Shown here: piece after piece, positions 43,525-51,920 of the stretch
How positions within the stretch are numbered: the first letter of the stretch is position 1
How the letters are laid out: every line of letters begins with the position of its first letter
From: JAUILA01 sp964563925
Lineage (GTDB): Bacteria > Bacteroidota > Bacteroidia > Cytophagales > Cyclobacteriaceae
Reading direction: 5' to 3'
DNA length: 64,000 nt
NCBI GenBank assembly: GCA_964563925.1
Contig: CAZLZD010000009.1
Location: forward strand, 1 to 64,000
Program-made: the position numbers and the translations under genes
The notes under the pieces: model-generated
Told to the model about the DNA's origin: nothing
Seen by the model: the letters and a program-made list of their open reading frames with translations, nothing else
The model's database searches: none

Positions 43525-45279
43525 ATGTTGACAAAAGCACGGCATGGGTTTCTCCATTTATTACTCCTGCTCTCCGGTCTGTTATTCTCGTGTTCCTCAA
43601 AAACGATTGTTATTGAAAATCCCGGTGATGAATTGTCTCTTGATGGGAATTCGGAATCCGTAGTGCTGGGGAAGTCTTCGGAAGTGGAAAACAACGAAGT
43701 ATCCGGCTACATAAAAGCCTGGCTCGACACGGTCGACGTCAGTGTGGTGGTCACTTCAGAACGGCTTCAGGAGCCTATATACAAAGAGCTTAAACGATTT
43801 TATAGTTTCAACCGGTATCAGCTGGCCTGGTCCAATATGGAAACGCCGAATACTGAAAGCAAAACATTGCTCAATGAACTTGCTGAGGCCGGTGACCATG
43901 GCCTTAATCCCGATGATTACCAGCTCAGAAAGCTTGTATATGATATCCAGCAGGTGTACAGCCGCCGTAACCGGGTCAATCTCCTTGAAGTAATCAGGCT
44001 CGACATGGACCTCACCCTTTCCTATCTGCTGTACACCCAGCACCTGTTCAACGGACGGGTAAATCCGCAGGACCTCGGCGGTACCTGGCACAATGAATAC
44101 AAGCACCAGGAGCTGGCCCAGTACATGAGCGGCAAAGGGGTGAAGGAGGTATTGTCAATGGTTGAGCCGGAGGTGCCCGAGTACAAACAACTTCGCGAAC
44201 AACTCGCCACCTATCGGTCCATTTCTGAAAATGGCGGATGGCCCGCGCTGCCACCAAATATTCTGCTGAAGCAAGGTGATGAGGGAGAATATGTCTATAC
44301 CCTGAGGCGCCGGCTTGATAAAACAGGAGACCTGAAAAGATCACTGGGCAAGTCTTCGGGCAATTCATATTATTTCGGAGAAGAACTCGCAGAAGCCGTA
44401 AGGAATTTCCAGCGCCGTCACGGCCTGAAAACAGATGGTATTGTGAACCAGGAAACCATCAGGGAATTAAACCGGCCTGTTTCGGAAAGAATCGAACAGA
44501 TCAAGATTAACCTTGAGCGAATCCGGTGGATGCCCCGTGACCTGGGCAACGAATACCTGCTGATCAACGTGCCTGCTTACCAGCTTTCGCTGGTTAAGGG
44601 CGGACGCGTACAGGAAAAAATGAAAGTAATCGTGGGAAATACATTTTCTGCGACCCCAATCGTCCATGCCGACATGAGCTACATTATGTTCAGTCCCACG
44701 TGGAATGTACCCGGCCCGGTATTTCTGCGGCAGCTGATGCCCCAGGTAAAGGCCGATCCGGACTATCTTGAGAAAAACGGGTATGTGCTTTACGCGTCGG
44801 TGGCCGACCTGGGTAATAACACACTCGATCCTGAACGGGTAAACTGGGATTCCTTCGTGCAGGATTATCCGCATTTCAAAGTCGTACAGAAACCAGGACC
44901 GGGAAATGAGCAGGGGCGCATTAAGTTTGTGATGCCCAATAATTACAACATCTTCCTGAGCGATGCCGCCAGCCCCGAAATGTTTGAAGAAACCAGCCGG
45001 GCATTCAACTACCGGTGCATCAGTGTGGAAAAGCCTGTATTACTGGCAGAAATTCTGTTGAATAACCGTAAATGGAGGGAGAAGGATATCCTTAAAAATA
45101 TGGATAATGACGCGCCGGTAAAGGCATCCCTGCCTGAAAAGATGCCTGTGTATATCACCTATCGCACCTGCTGGGTGGATGAGAACGGGCAGGTGAATTT
45201 CCGGTCCGACATCTATGGTTTTGATGCGGCTCAGTATGAGTTCACCCACCCTGAAAATTCCTTCGAAGAAGAGTTTTAG
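43525..45279 (+). CDS. YcbB-type L,D-transpeptidase-like lipoprotein with altered catalytic motif
   Basis: 584 residues with the lipoprotein signal LLLLSGLLFSCSSKTIV. A scaffold region (SFNRYQLAWSNMETPNTESK, LAEAGDHGLNPDDYQL) and a peptidoglycan-binding domain (AVRNFQRRHGLKTDGIVNQE) precede the YkuD domain from about 325 (YLLINVPAYQLSLVKGGR, IMFSPTWNVPGPVFLRQLMP). The usual His-x-Thr is replaced by Ser479-Asp-Ala, and the usual Ser-His-Gly-Cys is Asn-Tyr-Arg-Cys, keeping only Cys498. The gene is intact, so this is probably a divergent or inactive cell-wall crosslinking enzyme. TATCTTTG at 43461 could be a -7 promoter element. Confidence 0.85.
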   Translation: MLTKARHGFLHLLLLLSGLLFSCSSKTIVIENPGDELSLDGNSESVVLGKSSEVENNEVSGYIKAWLDTVDVSVVVTSERLQEPIYKELKRFYSFNRYQLAWSNMETPNTESKTLLNELAEAGDHGLNPDDYQLRKLVYDIQQVYSRRNRVNLLEVIRLDMDLTLSYLLYTQHLFNGRVNPQDLGGTWHNEYKHQELAQYMSGKGVKEVLSMVEPEVPEYKQLREQLATYRSISENGGWPALPPNILLKQGDEGEYVYTLRRRLDKTGDLKRSLGKSSGNSYYFGEELAEAVRNFQRRHGLKTDGIVNQETIRELNRPVSERIEQIKINLERIRWMPRDLGNEYLLINVPAYQLSLVKGGRVQEKMKVIVGNTFSATPIVHADMSYIMFSPTWNVPGPVFLRQLMPQVKADPDYLEKNGYVLYASVADLGNNTLDPERVNWDSFVQDYPHFKVVQKPGPGNEQGRIKFVMPNNYNIFLSDAASPEMFEETSRAFNYRCISVEKPVLLAEILLNNRKWREKDILKNMDNDAPVKASLPEKMPVYITYRTCWVDENGQVNFRSDIYGFDAAQYEFTHPENSFEEEF

Positions 45280-45300
45280 TCTGCCCTGCCAGCCACTGTT

Positions 45301-46296
45301 TTAGTCTTTATTCTTGGACCCTTTTCCTGAGGAAGAACCCGGCTTGGAAATGGATTCCCTCATACCGGTATCCGCCTGAATATTATCCATCCGGTAATAA
45401 TCCATAATTCCCAGATTACCTGCACGAAATGCTTCGGCCATTGCCTTCGGTACCTCGGCCTCAGCCTCGATAACCTTGGCCCGGGCTTCCTGGGCTTTCG
45501 CCTTCATTTCCTGTTCTTCGGCCACCGCCATTGCACGGCGTTCCTCTGCCTTGGCTTCCGCCACTTTCAGGTCTGCCGATGCCTGATCGGTCTGCAGCTT
45601 GGCACCGATGTTGGCTCCCACATCGACATCGGCAATGTCAATAGACAATATTTCAAAAGCAGTACCTGCGTCCAGTCCCCGCTGAAGAACGAGCTTGGAA
45701 ATCTTGTCCGGGTTTTCGAGAACATGCTTATGAGATGATGCCGAACCGATGGAGGTAACAATTCCTTCACCCACGCGGGCCAGGATCGTATCTTCACCTG
45801 CGCCTCCGACCAGTTGCTGGATATTCGCGCGTACCGTTACCCGGGCAATGGCAATCAGCTGAATTCCGTCTGCCGCAACCGCCGCCACCTTGGGTGTGGT
45901 GATCACCTTGGGGTTAACCGAAATCTGTACCGCTTCAAATACATCCCTTCCGGCCAGGTCAATAGCCGTGGCCTGCTTGAAGGTCAGGTTAATATTCGCC
46001 TTGTCGGCTGAAATAAGTGCCTTGATGACAGAAGGTACATGTCCGCCGGCCAGATAATGCGTCTCAAGTTCCTTGGTCGTAACGGTAAGCCCTGCTTTGG
46101 TGGCAGTGATCAGTGAGTTGACAATAATACTCGGCGGCACTTTCCTGATCCGCATGAACATAAGTTCAAACAAACCCACCTTTACATTGGAGAAGCGGGC
46201 AGTGATCCAGAGCCCGACCGGGATGAAATAGAGGAAAATGAAGATTGCAACAATCCCCAGTAAAATGATAACGATTAATCCTAAACCTCCTGTCAT
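45301..46296 (-). CDS. floA: Flotillin-like protein FloA
   Basis: 331 residues, the usual FloA length. A membrane anchor at residues 4-28 (LGLIVIILLGIVAIFIFLYF) precedes the FloA core VPPSIIVNSLITATKAGLTV and VTTPKVAAVAADGIQLIAIA. A long Ala/Glu coiled coil at about 230-295 (VAEAKAEERRAMAVAEEQEM) drives oligomerisation. FloA organises ordered membrane microdomains on the cytoplasmic face. It starts 2 bases after the NfeD gene, its usual partner. Confidence 0.95.
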   Translation of the reverse strand: MTGGLGLIVIILLGIVAIFIFLYFIPVGLWITARFSNVKVGLFELMFMRIRKVPPSIIVNSLITATKAGLTVTTKELETHYLAGGHVPSVIKALISADKANINLTFKQATAIDLAGRDVFEAVQISVNPKVITTPKVAAVAADGIQLIAIARVTVRANIQQLVGGAGEDTILARVGEGIVTSIGSASSHKHVLENPDKISKLVLQRGLDAGTAFEILSIDIADVDVGANIGAKLQTDQASADLKVAEAKAEERRAMAVAEEQEMKAKAQEARAKVIEAEAEVPKAMAEAFRAGNLGIMDYYRMDNIQADTGMRESISKPGSSSGKGSKNKD

Positions 46297-46298
46297 AA

Positions 46299-46769
46299 TT
46301 AAGTTATTGGTTGTACATAAATAGTGTTTCCATTGATCTTGATGATTTCCACCGACGTTCCGCTGTCGACGTAATCACCAAATGAACGTACTTCGAATTC
46401 CTTCCCGGCAAATTCTGCCTTGCCGAACGGACGCAGGCTTGATAATGCCACTCCGCGCTGTGCAACCTGCAGGGTACTGGTAAGACCTTCATTGAATTTC
46501 CCCTTCATGGTATCCTTCAGCGAGAAGCGGTCCCAGGTTTTTTGCTTGAAGGCAATGTATATGCTTACCACAAACACAATACCCGAACCGGCTGCCAGCC
46601 AGGTACCTACCGTGGCACCGAAGTAAACAAAGCTCAGATATACGCCGAAGAGTGTGGCAAGAATGCCCAGGATACCGACAATGGTGGTTCCCGGCACAAA
46701 CAGGATCTCAACGATTATGAAGATAATTCCCAGCGCAATCAGGACCAGTACGGTCACCCAGTCAGCCAT
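46299..46769 (-). CDS. NfeD-family membrane protein
   Basis: 156 residues. Three or four transmembrane segments occupy residues 5-80 (VTVLVLIALGIIFIIVEILF, VPGTTIVGILGILATLFGVY). The C-terminal OB-fold NfeD domain (QRGVALSSLRPFGKAEFAGK, SGTSVEIIKINGNTIYVQPI) is complete. NfeD proteins work with flotillin-type proteins, and here floA follows by 2 bases in the same direction. Confidence 0.94.
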   Translation of the reverse strand: MADWVTVLVLIALGIIFIIVEILFVPGTTIVGILGILATLFGVYLSFVYFGATVGTWLAAGSGIVFVVSIYIAFKQKTWDRFSLKDTMKGKFNEGLTSTLQVAQRGVALSSLRPFGKAEFAGKEFEVRSFGDYVDSGTSVEIIKINGNTIYVQPIT

Positions 46770-46831
46770 ATTTTCAGTAATAGTGCGTTCATCCTAAAGC
46801 TACTAAATTAATCACTTCGGGAGGGCGGGAA

Positions 46832-48358
46832 TTATTTTTTTTTCATCGCCAGGTAATAGCGGTTAAACGGGTCAAAGGTGATCTGGTCATAGATAGGCGG
46901 AATCAGGTCGTCGCCCGCACGGCTGATCACGCCGTATTTACCCAGAATGCGTACAATAACCTGGCCTTCCGGTAAATCGCGGATCTCTTCAAACCGCGGA
47001 AAAACGATAACCCGTCCTTCGGCACTTACCAGGCCTTTCTTTCCTTCCCTGGTAATGATGAAACGGCCATTGGGCTGCCGCTCAATCGCATCATAGGAAA
47101 GGGAAACAATCTCTTTGCCCTCCCGGTTGATCGCTCCGTATTTGTCCCCCCTGCGCACAATGGAAATACCATTCTCAAAGTTACCGGCTTCATCATACAT
47201 CGGTTGAATAACGATATCTTCAAGCTTATTTATAAAGCCCCAGCGGTTCATCAGCTTAAAGGCGGCCAGCCCTTCGTGATAATCCTGGACATCGTCATAC
47301 CTGTTGGCAATACGCAACCGGTCCTGCTCGTCAATAAAACCGTAGCGGCCATGGATCTTCACCGCAATAAACCCTTCTGAGGGCAACCTGATTTCCTGGT
47401 ACTGGCTTAGGTTTTCCTGGCTGTTGATGATGCGGCCGCTGTAATTGATTTTCCAGTAGGTACCGTCACTCAACTGTTCCACAAAGTATCCCTTTTTCAT
47501 GGAAATGGGATTATTCGTGAAATATATGGTTCCTGTCTGGTAATTCCGTATGGTCACCAGCTCGTCATTCTCCGAGATATATAAACGGTCATTTAAAGGA
47601 GTCAGCAGTTCCTTACCAGGCTTGACCACCCATTGGTCTTTGTCATCAATGATACCATGAAGGCCTTTAAAGGTGACACCCACCCGGTTCCCCACAAACG
47701 TACCCAGGGAGTCATATACGCATTCGACCGGTTGCCGACCCTGCGCGTCAATAAACCCCCAGAATCCGTTGCGCCTGACCGGTATCAGTCCGTTCGTCTG
47801 TTGTCTCCCTATTTGTTCCCACAAATACGGGCTCAGCTCACGCCCCTGCTGATCAAATAGTTTCCAGCGAAAGCCGTACTGTACGCTTTTACCGGCCAGC
47901 AAAATGCCGTCAAGCTGGCGGATCACATCATACCTGGCTTCAAGGATTTTTGTCCCTCCTGATCCCATCACACCTGATTTGCCGTTTTCACGGAAGAGTA
48001 CCAGGTCCTCCCCGATGCGATCGAGCTGCTCATAATGAACCGGAGTCAGTGCATTGAGCTGGTTGTCAACAATCCATTCGTGCCCGTCTGACCTCACAAA
48101 CCACTGCTCAGCTTTCCATGGAGCCAGGCTGTCCGATTCGAATACATGAATTTTCTGGTTATGTTCATCCAGTATGATCCACTGCGCCGCAGCTGGTGGC
48201 GGAATAAGTAATGGGAAACCAGGAATTACTCCCCTGGGCAGGGATGGCGGGAATTCAGTTTCTGTGCCGGCCGCAAGGGTGCCGATCGGTAAACTGAAGA
48301 CGCCGAGCATCAAAAAAAGGAGTGATGCCTTGAAAAAATGCGCTTTCCAGGTAATCAT
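46832..48358 (-). CDS. Exported WG-repeat protein
   Basis: About 508 residues from the ATG at 48358 (MITWKAHFFKASLLFLMLGV), which starts a signal sequence; upstream in-frame starts reach 48418. At least eight WG repeats fill the mature part, for example NGFWGFIDAQGRQPVECVYD, MNRWGFINKLEDIVIQPMYD and GDKYGAINREGKEIVSLSYD. WG repeats form small beta folds of mostly unknown binding role. Probably periplasmic or surface-exposed. It stands alone between nfeD and the divergent MBL gene. Confidence 0.87.
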   Translation of the reverse strand: MITWKAHFFKASLLFLMLGVFSLPIGTLAAGTETEFPPSLPRGVIPGFPLLIPPPAAAQWIILDEHNQKIHVFESDSLAPWKAEQWFVRSDGHEWIVDNQLNALTPVHYEQLDRIGEDLVLFRENGKSGVMGSGGTKILEARYDVIRQLDGILLAGKSVQYGFRWKLFDQQGRELSPYLWEQIGRQQTNGLIPVRRNGFWGFIDAQGRQPVECVYDSLGTFVGNRVGVTFKGLHGIIDDKDQWVVKPGKELLTPLNDRLYISENDELVTIRNYQTGTIYFTNNPISMKKGYFVEQLSDGTYWKINYSGRIINSQENLSQYQEIRLPSEGFIAVKIHGRYGFIDEQDRLRIANRYDDVQDYHEGLAAFKLMNRWGFINKLEDIVIQPMYDEAGNFENGISIVRRGDKYGAINREGKEIVSLSYDAIERQPNGRFIITREGKKGLVSAEGRVIVFPRFEEIRDLPEGQVIVRILGKYGVISRAGDDLIPPIYDQITFDPFNRYYLAMKKK

Positions 48359-48476
48359 GATCATACTAAGGTAAATAAAAATAGCATTTATGAAAGGGCA
48401 GTGTAAGAGAATACCCATTTTTAAGCCTCAAATCAACAATTTTCCACCCAATTCTGATAAATCCTCCCGGATCACC

Positions 48477-48484
48477 TATTTTTG
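48477..48484 (+). promoter_or_regulatory. Candidate Bacteroidota -7 promoter element (TATTTTTG)
   Basis: TATTTTTG fits the TAnnTTTG consensus of the Bacteroidota housekeeping sigma factor and ends 17 bases before the ATG at 48502. A clear -33 TTTG is not seen, so this is a weak call. Confidence 0.3.
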
Positions 48485-48501
48485 CCCCCAAATTTTCGGA
48501 T

Positions 48502-49875
48502 ATGTATATAGAACAACTGTACACCTCCTGCCTGGCCGAAGCGGCCTATTACATTGAATCGAACGGCGAGGCGGCTATTATTGATCCTCTTCGGGAAACC
48601 GGCCCCTACCTCAAACTGGCCAGTGAGCGGAATGCCCGTATCCGGTATATCTTTGAAACACATTTTCATGCCGATTTTGTTTCCGGACATATCGATCTGT
48701 CCCGGATCACCGGAGCCCCGATCATTTATGGTCCGGATGCAGATACGGCCTATGAGATAAAAAATGCGCATGACGGCGAAATTTTCCCTCTGGGAAATAT
48801 TACCATCCAGGCACTGCACACGCCGGGTCATACACCTGAATCAACCTGTTACCTGCTGCGCAACGAAAAGGAAGAGCCCCATGCAATATTTACAGGGGAT
48901 ACGCTGTTTGTGGGTGATGTTGGGCGTCCCGACCTGCTTGACGGGATCATGAGCGGTGAGGAGCTGGCAGGGATGCTTTACCAATCACTGAACGAAAAGA
49001 TCAAGCCCCTGCCCGACCACGTCATTGTTTACCCGGCCCATGGACCGGGTTCAGCCTGCGGAAAAAACATTGGTAAGGAAACATACTCCACCATTGGCGC
49101 CCAGAAAAAAACGAATTATGCCCTTCGGGCAGAAACACGTGAGTCCTTCATCGAACAGGTTACCCACGGGATGCTTCCCCCGCCGGCCTATTTCTTTGAA
49201 GATGCGCGTATCAATAAGGAAGGGTACCGGCCGCTGACCGACGTGGTCAAGCAAAGTTTGGTTGCCCTGGACCAGGAAGAAATCCAGGACATGCAGGATG
49301 AGGTGGTAATCCTTGATACCAGGGATGCCGACGCTTTCGAGAAGGGCCATATACCCGGGTCGGTCAATATCGGGCTCGGTGGTCAGTACGCAGTCTGGAT
49401 CGGAACACTGTTCCCCATCCATCAGCCTTTTGTGCTGGTGGCCGACCAGGGGCACGAAGAGGAAGCCGTCATCAGGCTTGCCCGTGTTGGATTTGAAAAT
49501 GTACGCGGTTACCTGAAGCATGGCATGGAAGGCTGGAGCGGTCGGGTGGAATCCGTGACCTCCATCGAACCGGAAGAACTCGCCGAAAGGATGGACGGGA
49601 AACTGACGGTGATCGATGTCCGGAAGCCCGGAGAATATGAAAGCGGCCACGCCGAAGGCGCCCTGCATTATCCGCTCAATTCACTGCATCAGCAGCTGCC
49701 GGACAGGAAAGATCAGCCTCTGTATGTGTATTGTGCCGGTGGATACCGGTCCATGATTGCATGCTCGCTTCTTAAAAGCCGCGGTTACACCAATACAATT
49801 AATGTACGGCAAGGCTTTAAGGCATTCCCGGATGCCGGCGTACCGGTGCGTGTGCCGGCCGCTCAGCGCACATAA
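48502..49875 (+). CDS. MBL-fold hydrolase fused to two rhodanese domains (persulfide dioxygenase-like)
   Basis: 457 residues. The metallo-beta-lactamase domain (1-240) has THFHADFVSGH, HTPGHTPEST, GDTLFVGDVGRPDL and YPAHGPGSACG, the pattern of ETHE1-type persulfide dioxygenases and their relatives. A first rhodanese domain (about 265-350, VVILDTRDADAFEKGHIPGS) has no active-site Cys. The second (365-455) has Cys411 in YVYCAGGYRSM and should be active. The likely role is oxidation or transfer of sulfane sulfur from persulfides in the cytoplasm. It overlaps the converging SDR gene by 13 bases. Confidence 0.92.
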   Translation: MYIEQLYTSCLAEAAYYIESNGEAAIIDPLRETGPYLKLASERNARIRYIFETHFHADFVSGHIDLSRITGAPIIYGPDADTAYEIKNAHDGEIFPLGNITIQALHTPGHTPESTCYLLRNEKEEPHAIFTGDTLFVGDVGRPDLLDGIMSGEELAGMLYQSLNEKIKPLPDHVIVYPAHGPGSACGKNIGKETYSTIGAQKKTNYALRAETRESFIEQVTHGMLPPPAYFFEDARINKEGYRPLTDVVKQSLVALDQEEIQDMQDEVVILDTRDADAFEKGHIPGSVNIGLGGQYAVWIGTLFPIHQPFVLVADQGHEEEAVIRLARVGFENVRGYLKHGMEGWSGRVESVTSIEPEELAERMDGKLTVIDVRKPGEYESGHAEGALHYPLNSLHQQLPDRKDQPLYVYCAGGYRSMIACSLLKSRGYTNTINVRQGFKAFPDAGVPVRVPAAQRT

Positions 49876-50621
49876 CTGGCTGCGTTAATATCGATGGTTG
49901 TGCCCGTGGCATGCTTTGCCATACCGCTCGACAGAAAGGCAATCAGTGGGGCTATGTCTTCCGGGGTTGTCAGTTCGCTCAACGCGATATCGCCAAGCGC
50001 ATAATCCTCCCCGTAGGTATCAATAAAATCCTGGGCCATGTCGGTCCGTGTAAACCCGGGCGCCACGCCATACACAAGTACTCCCTCCTTTCCATAGGCA
50101 CGGGCGAGCGATTTTGTCAGAGATTCCATTCCTCCCTTGGAGGCCGCATATGCCAGGTATTCCCGCGTATCTCCACGGTGCGCTGCCCTGGAACTGATAT
50201 TTATGATAATCCCCGATTGCCGTGCGGTGAAGTGCGGGAGGGCCAGCTTGCACAGGTAGGCCGGGGCGGTCAGGTTTACCCGGAAGGTTTGTTCCCATTC
50301 CAGGAGCCAGTCTGCATCCTCCCGGTCCGGAGGAGAATGAAACGCGATGCCTGCATTGTTGATCAGCACATCAATACGTCCGAAATGATCCAGGACCTCC
50401 TCAAACAATCTCCTGATCTGCTCCTGGTCTTCCAGGTCTGCTTGAAAAGCCATTGCTCCCGGTGCCTGATCCGTAATATCCTTTGCCGCAGCTTCCGAAT
50501 GCTGGTAATGCACAGCAACCTGTCCGCCGGCGCTGATCAGCACCCTGGATATGGCGGCACCGATGCCCCGGGCACCTCCTGTTACCAGCAAAACTTTCCC
50601 CGATAAGTCAATCGTAATCAT
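49863..50621 (-). CDS. Short-chain dehydrogenase/reductase (classical SDR)
   Basis: About 252 residues from the ATG at 50621 (MITIDLSGKVLLVTGGARGI); upstream in-frame starts reach 50666 but lie beyond the usual SDR start. The cofactor motif TGGARGIG, the NNAG motif DVLINNAGIAF, the catalytic Ser in IIINISSRAAHRGD and the YAASKGG active site (Tyr and Lys) are all present. FabG-like reductases of this type act on keto or sugar substrates; the specific one is unknown. Confidence 0.93.
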   Translation of the reverse strand: MITIDLSGKVLLVTGGARGIGAAISRVLISAGGQVAVHYQHSEAAAKDITDQAPGAMAFQADLEDQEQIRRLFEEVLDHFGRIDVLINNAGIAFHSPPDREDADWLLEWEQTFRVNLTAPAYLCKLALPHFTARQSGIIINISSRAAHRGDTREYLAYAASKGGMESLTKSLARAYGKEGVLVYGVAPGFTRTDMAQDFIDTYGEDYALGDIALSELTTPEDIAPLIAFLSSGMAKHATGTTIDINAASYVR

Positions 50622-50741
50622 GCCTGAACTTACATTTTTTTGTCCGGATAAATATCCGCTCATCACTTTTCTTCGCCTCTCTGTATCTTTTTAGACAGTT
50701 TACCGTAAAACTCAACAAGGTCAAAAACAACAATAACAACA

Positions 50742-50948
50742 ATGAAATTTCTAACCAACCTCCTGCTTTGGGGCATACTGCTGGTCCTGTGCTGGCCGCT
50801 CGCCCTGCTTCTGATTCTGTTTTATCCCTTAATATGGCTTATTGCCCTGCCCTTCAGGCTGCTGGGTATTGCCGTATCCGGGATATTCAATCTCATTGAA
50901 GCCATTATCATGCTGCCGTTCCGGGTTATTTCCCCGTCCGGCAAATAA
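50742..50948 (+). CDS. Small hydrophobic membrane protein
   Basis: 68 residues, almost entirely hydrophobic, with two or three predicted membrane helices (LLLWGILLVLCWPLALLLIL, PFRLLGIAVSGIFNLIEAII). A short basic end (RVISPSGK) closes it. The uniform composition and the hairpin after the stop support a real gene. No family is recognised. Confidence 0.6.
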   Translation: MKFLTNLLLWGILLVLCWPLALLLILFYPLIWLIALPFRLLGIAVSGIFNLIEAIIMLPFRVISPSGK

Positions 50949-50959
50949 TGAATAGTATA

Positions 50960-50986
50960 ACCGGTCGGTCTGAGAGGCTGACCGGT
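50960..50986 (+). terminator. Possible terminator hairpin after the small membrane gene
   Basis: A 10-bp stem (ACCGGTCGGT paired with GCTGACCGGT, with two G-U pairs) encloses a 7-base loop. The T-run comes about 8 bases later, so termination efficiency is doubtful. Confidence 0.35.
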
Positions 50987-51041
50987 ACTGCTGATTTTTG
51001 CTTTCCTGCCGGGAATACACCATATTCAGGTAGTAAAGTCA

Positions 51042-51869
51042 ATGTGGAGCGATAATACGTATGAAGCCAGGGATGGTGCCACACTGCACGTGAAGTCCCT
51101 GATACCTGATTCCCCGGAAGGCATCCTGCTGTTTGTCCATGGTTTAGGCGAACATTGCGGTCGTTATGACGAACTCTTCAGCTATTTTTCAGGCCATGGT
51201 CTCGGGTGCCTGGGCTTTGACCTTCGGGGTCATGGCAGGTCATCCGGTAAGCGAGGTCATGCTCCTTCCTATGTCCATCTGCTCGATGACATCGGGGAAA
51301 TGGTACGACTTGTCAGGCAATCATACTCCCACCTTCCCCTTTTTCTTTACGGTCATTCCATGGGGGGTAACCTGGTGCTGAACTATCTCGCCCGGTATGA
51401 GACCGGGGATATTCGCGGGGCGGTGGTCACTTCACCATGGCTGAAGCTTAAAGTCAAACCCTCGGTGGTGAAATCTGCCCTGGCAGCCCTCATGCACCGC
51501 ATTTATCCGGCGTTTAGTGAAAGCAACGCGCTTGACCCGTCACACCTCAGCCGGGACCCGGAAGTCGGACGGGCCTATCAATCCGATCCGCTTGTGCATG
51601 ACCGGATCAGTGCCGGACTGTTTACGTCCATGGTACGTTCCGGCAGATATATTCTCAGCCACCCTTCTGACGTCCGGGTACCGGTACTGCTGATGCACGG
51701 ACTGGCCGATCCAATAACCTCACCGGATGCCTCCCGCAATCTTGCCTCGTCCAACCCGGAATACATTGAATTCCGGGAATTCCCGGATATGCGCCATGAA
51801 CTTCACCATGAAATTGGGCGGGAAGAAATTCACAAAACGGAGCTTGAATGGCTGCGACGACACGTATAG
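51042..51869 (+). CDS. Monoacylglycerol-lipase-like alpha/beta hydrolase
   Basis: 275 residues without a signal peptide. The motifs are those of the hydrolase_4/monoacylglycerol lipase family: ILLFVHGLGEHCGRYDELFS, FDLRGHGRSSGKRGH, the nucleophile elbow LFLYGHSMGGNLVLNYL (Ser), LLMHGLADPITSPDAS with the catalytic Asp, and the C-terminal His in MRHELHHE. It likely releases fatty acids from monoglycerides or lysolipids. The gene is monocistronic by spacing. Confidence 0.93.
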   Translation: MWSDNTYEARDGATLHVKSLIPDSPEGILLFVHGLGEHCGRYDELFSYFSGHGLGCLGFDLRGHGRSSGKRGHAPSYVHLLDDIGEMVRLVRQSYSHLPLFLYGHSMGGNLVLNYLARYETGDIRGAVVTSPWLKLKVKPSVVKSALAALMHRIYPAFSESNALDPSHLSRDPEVGRAYQSDPLVHDRISAGLFTSMVRSGRYILSHPSDVRVPVLLMHGLADPITSPDASRNLASSNPEYIEFREFPDMRHELHHEIGREEIHKTELEWLRRHV

Positions 51870-51920
51870 GAATACATCTTCCAATTTGTTAATTTACTGT
51901 TAGAACAAAAATGCGAAGAT

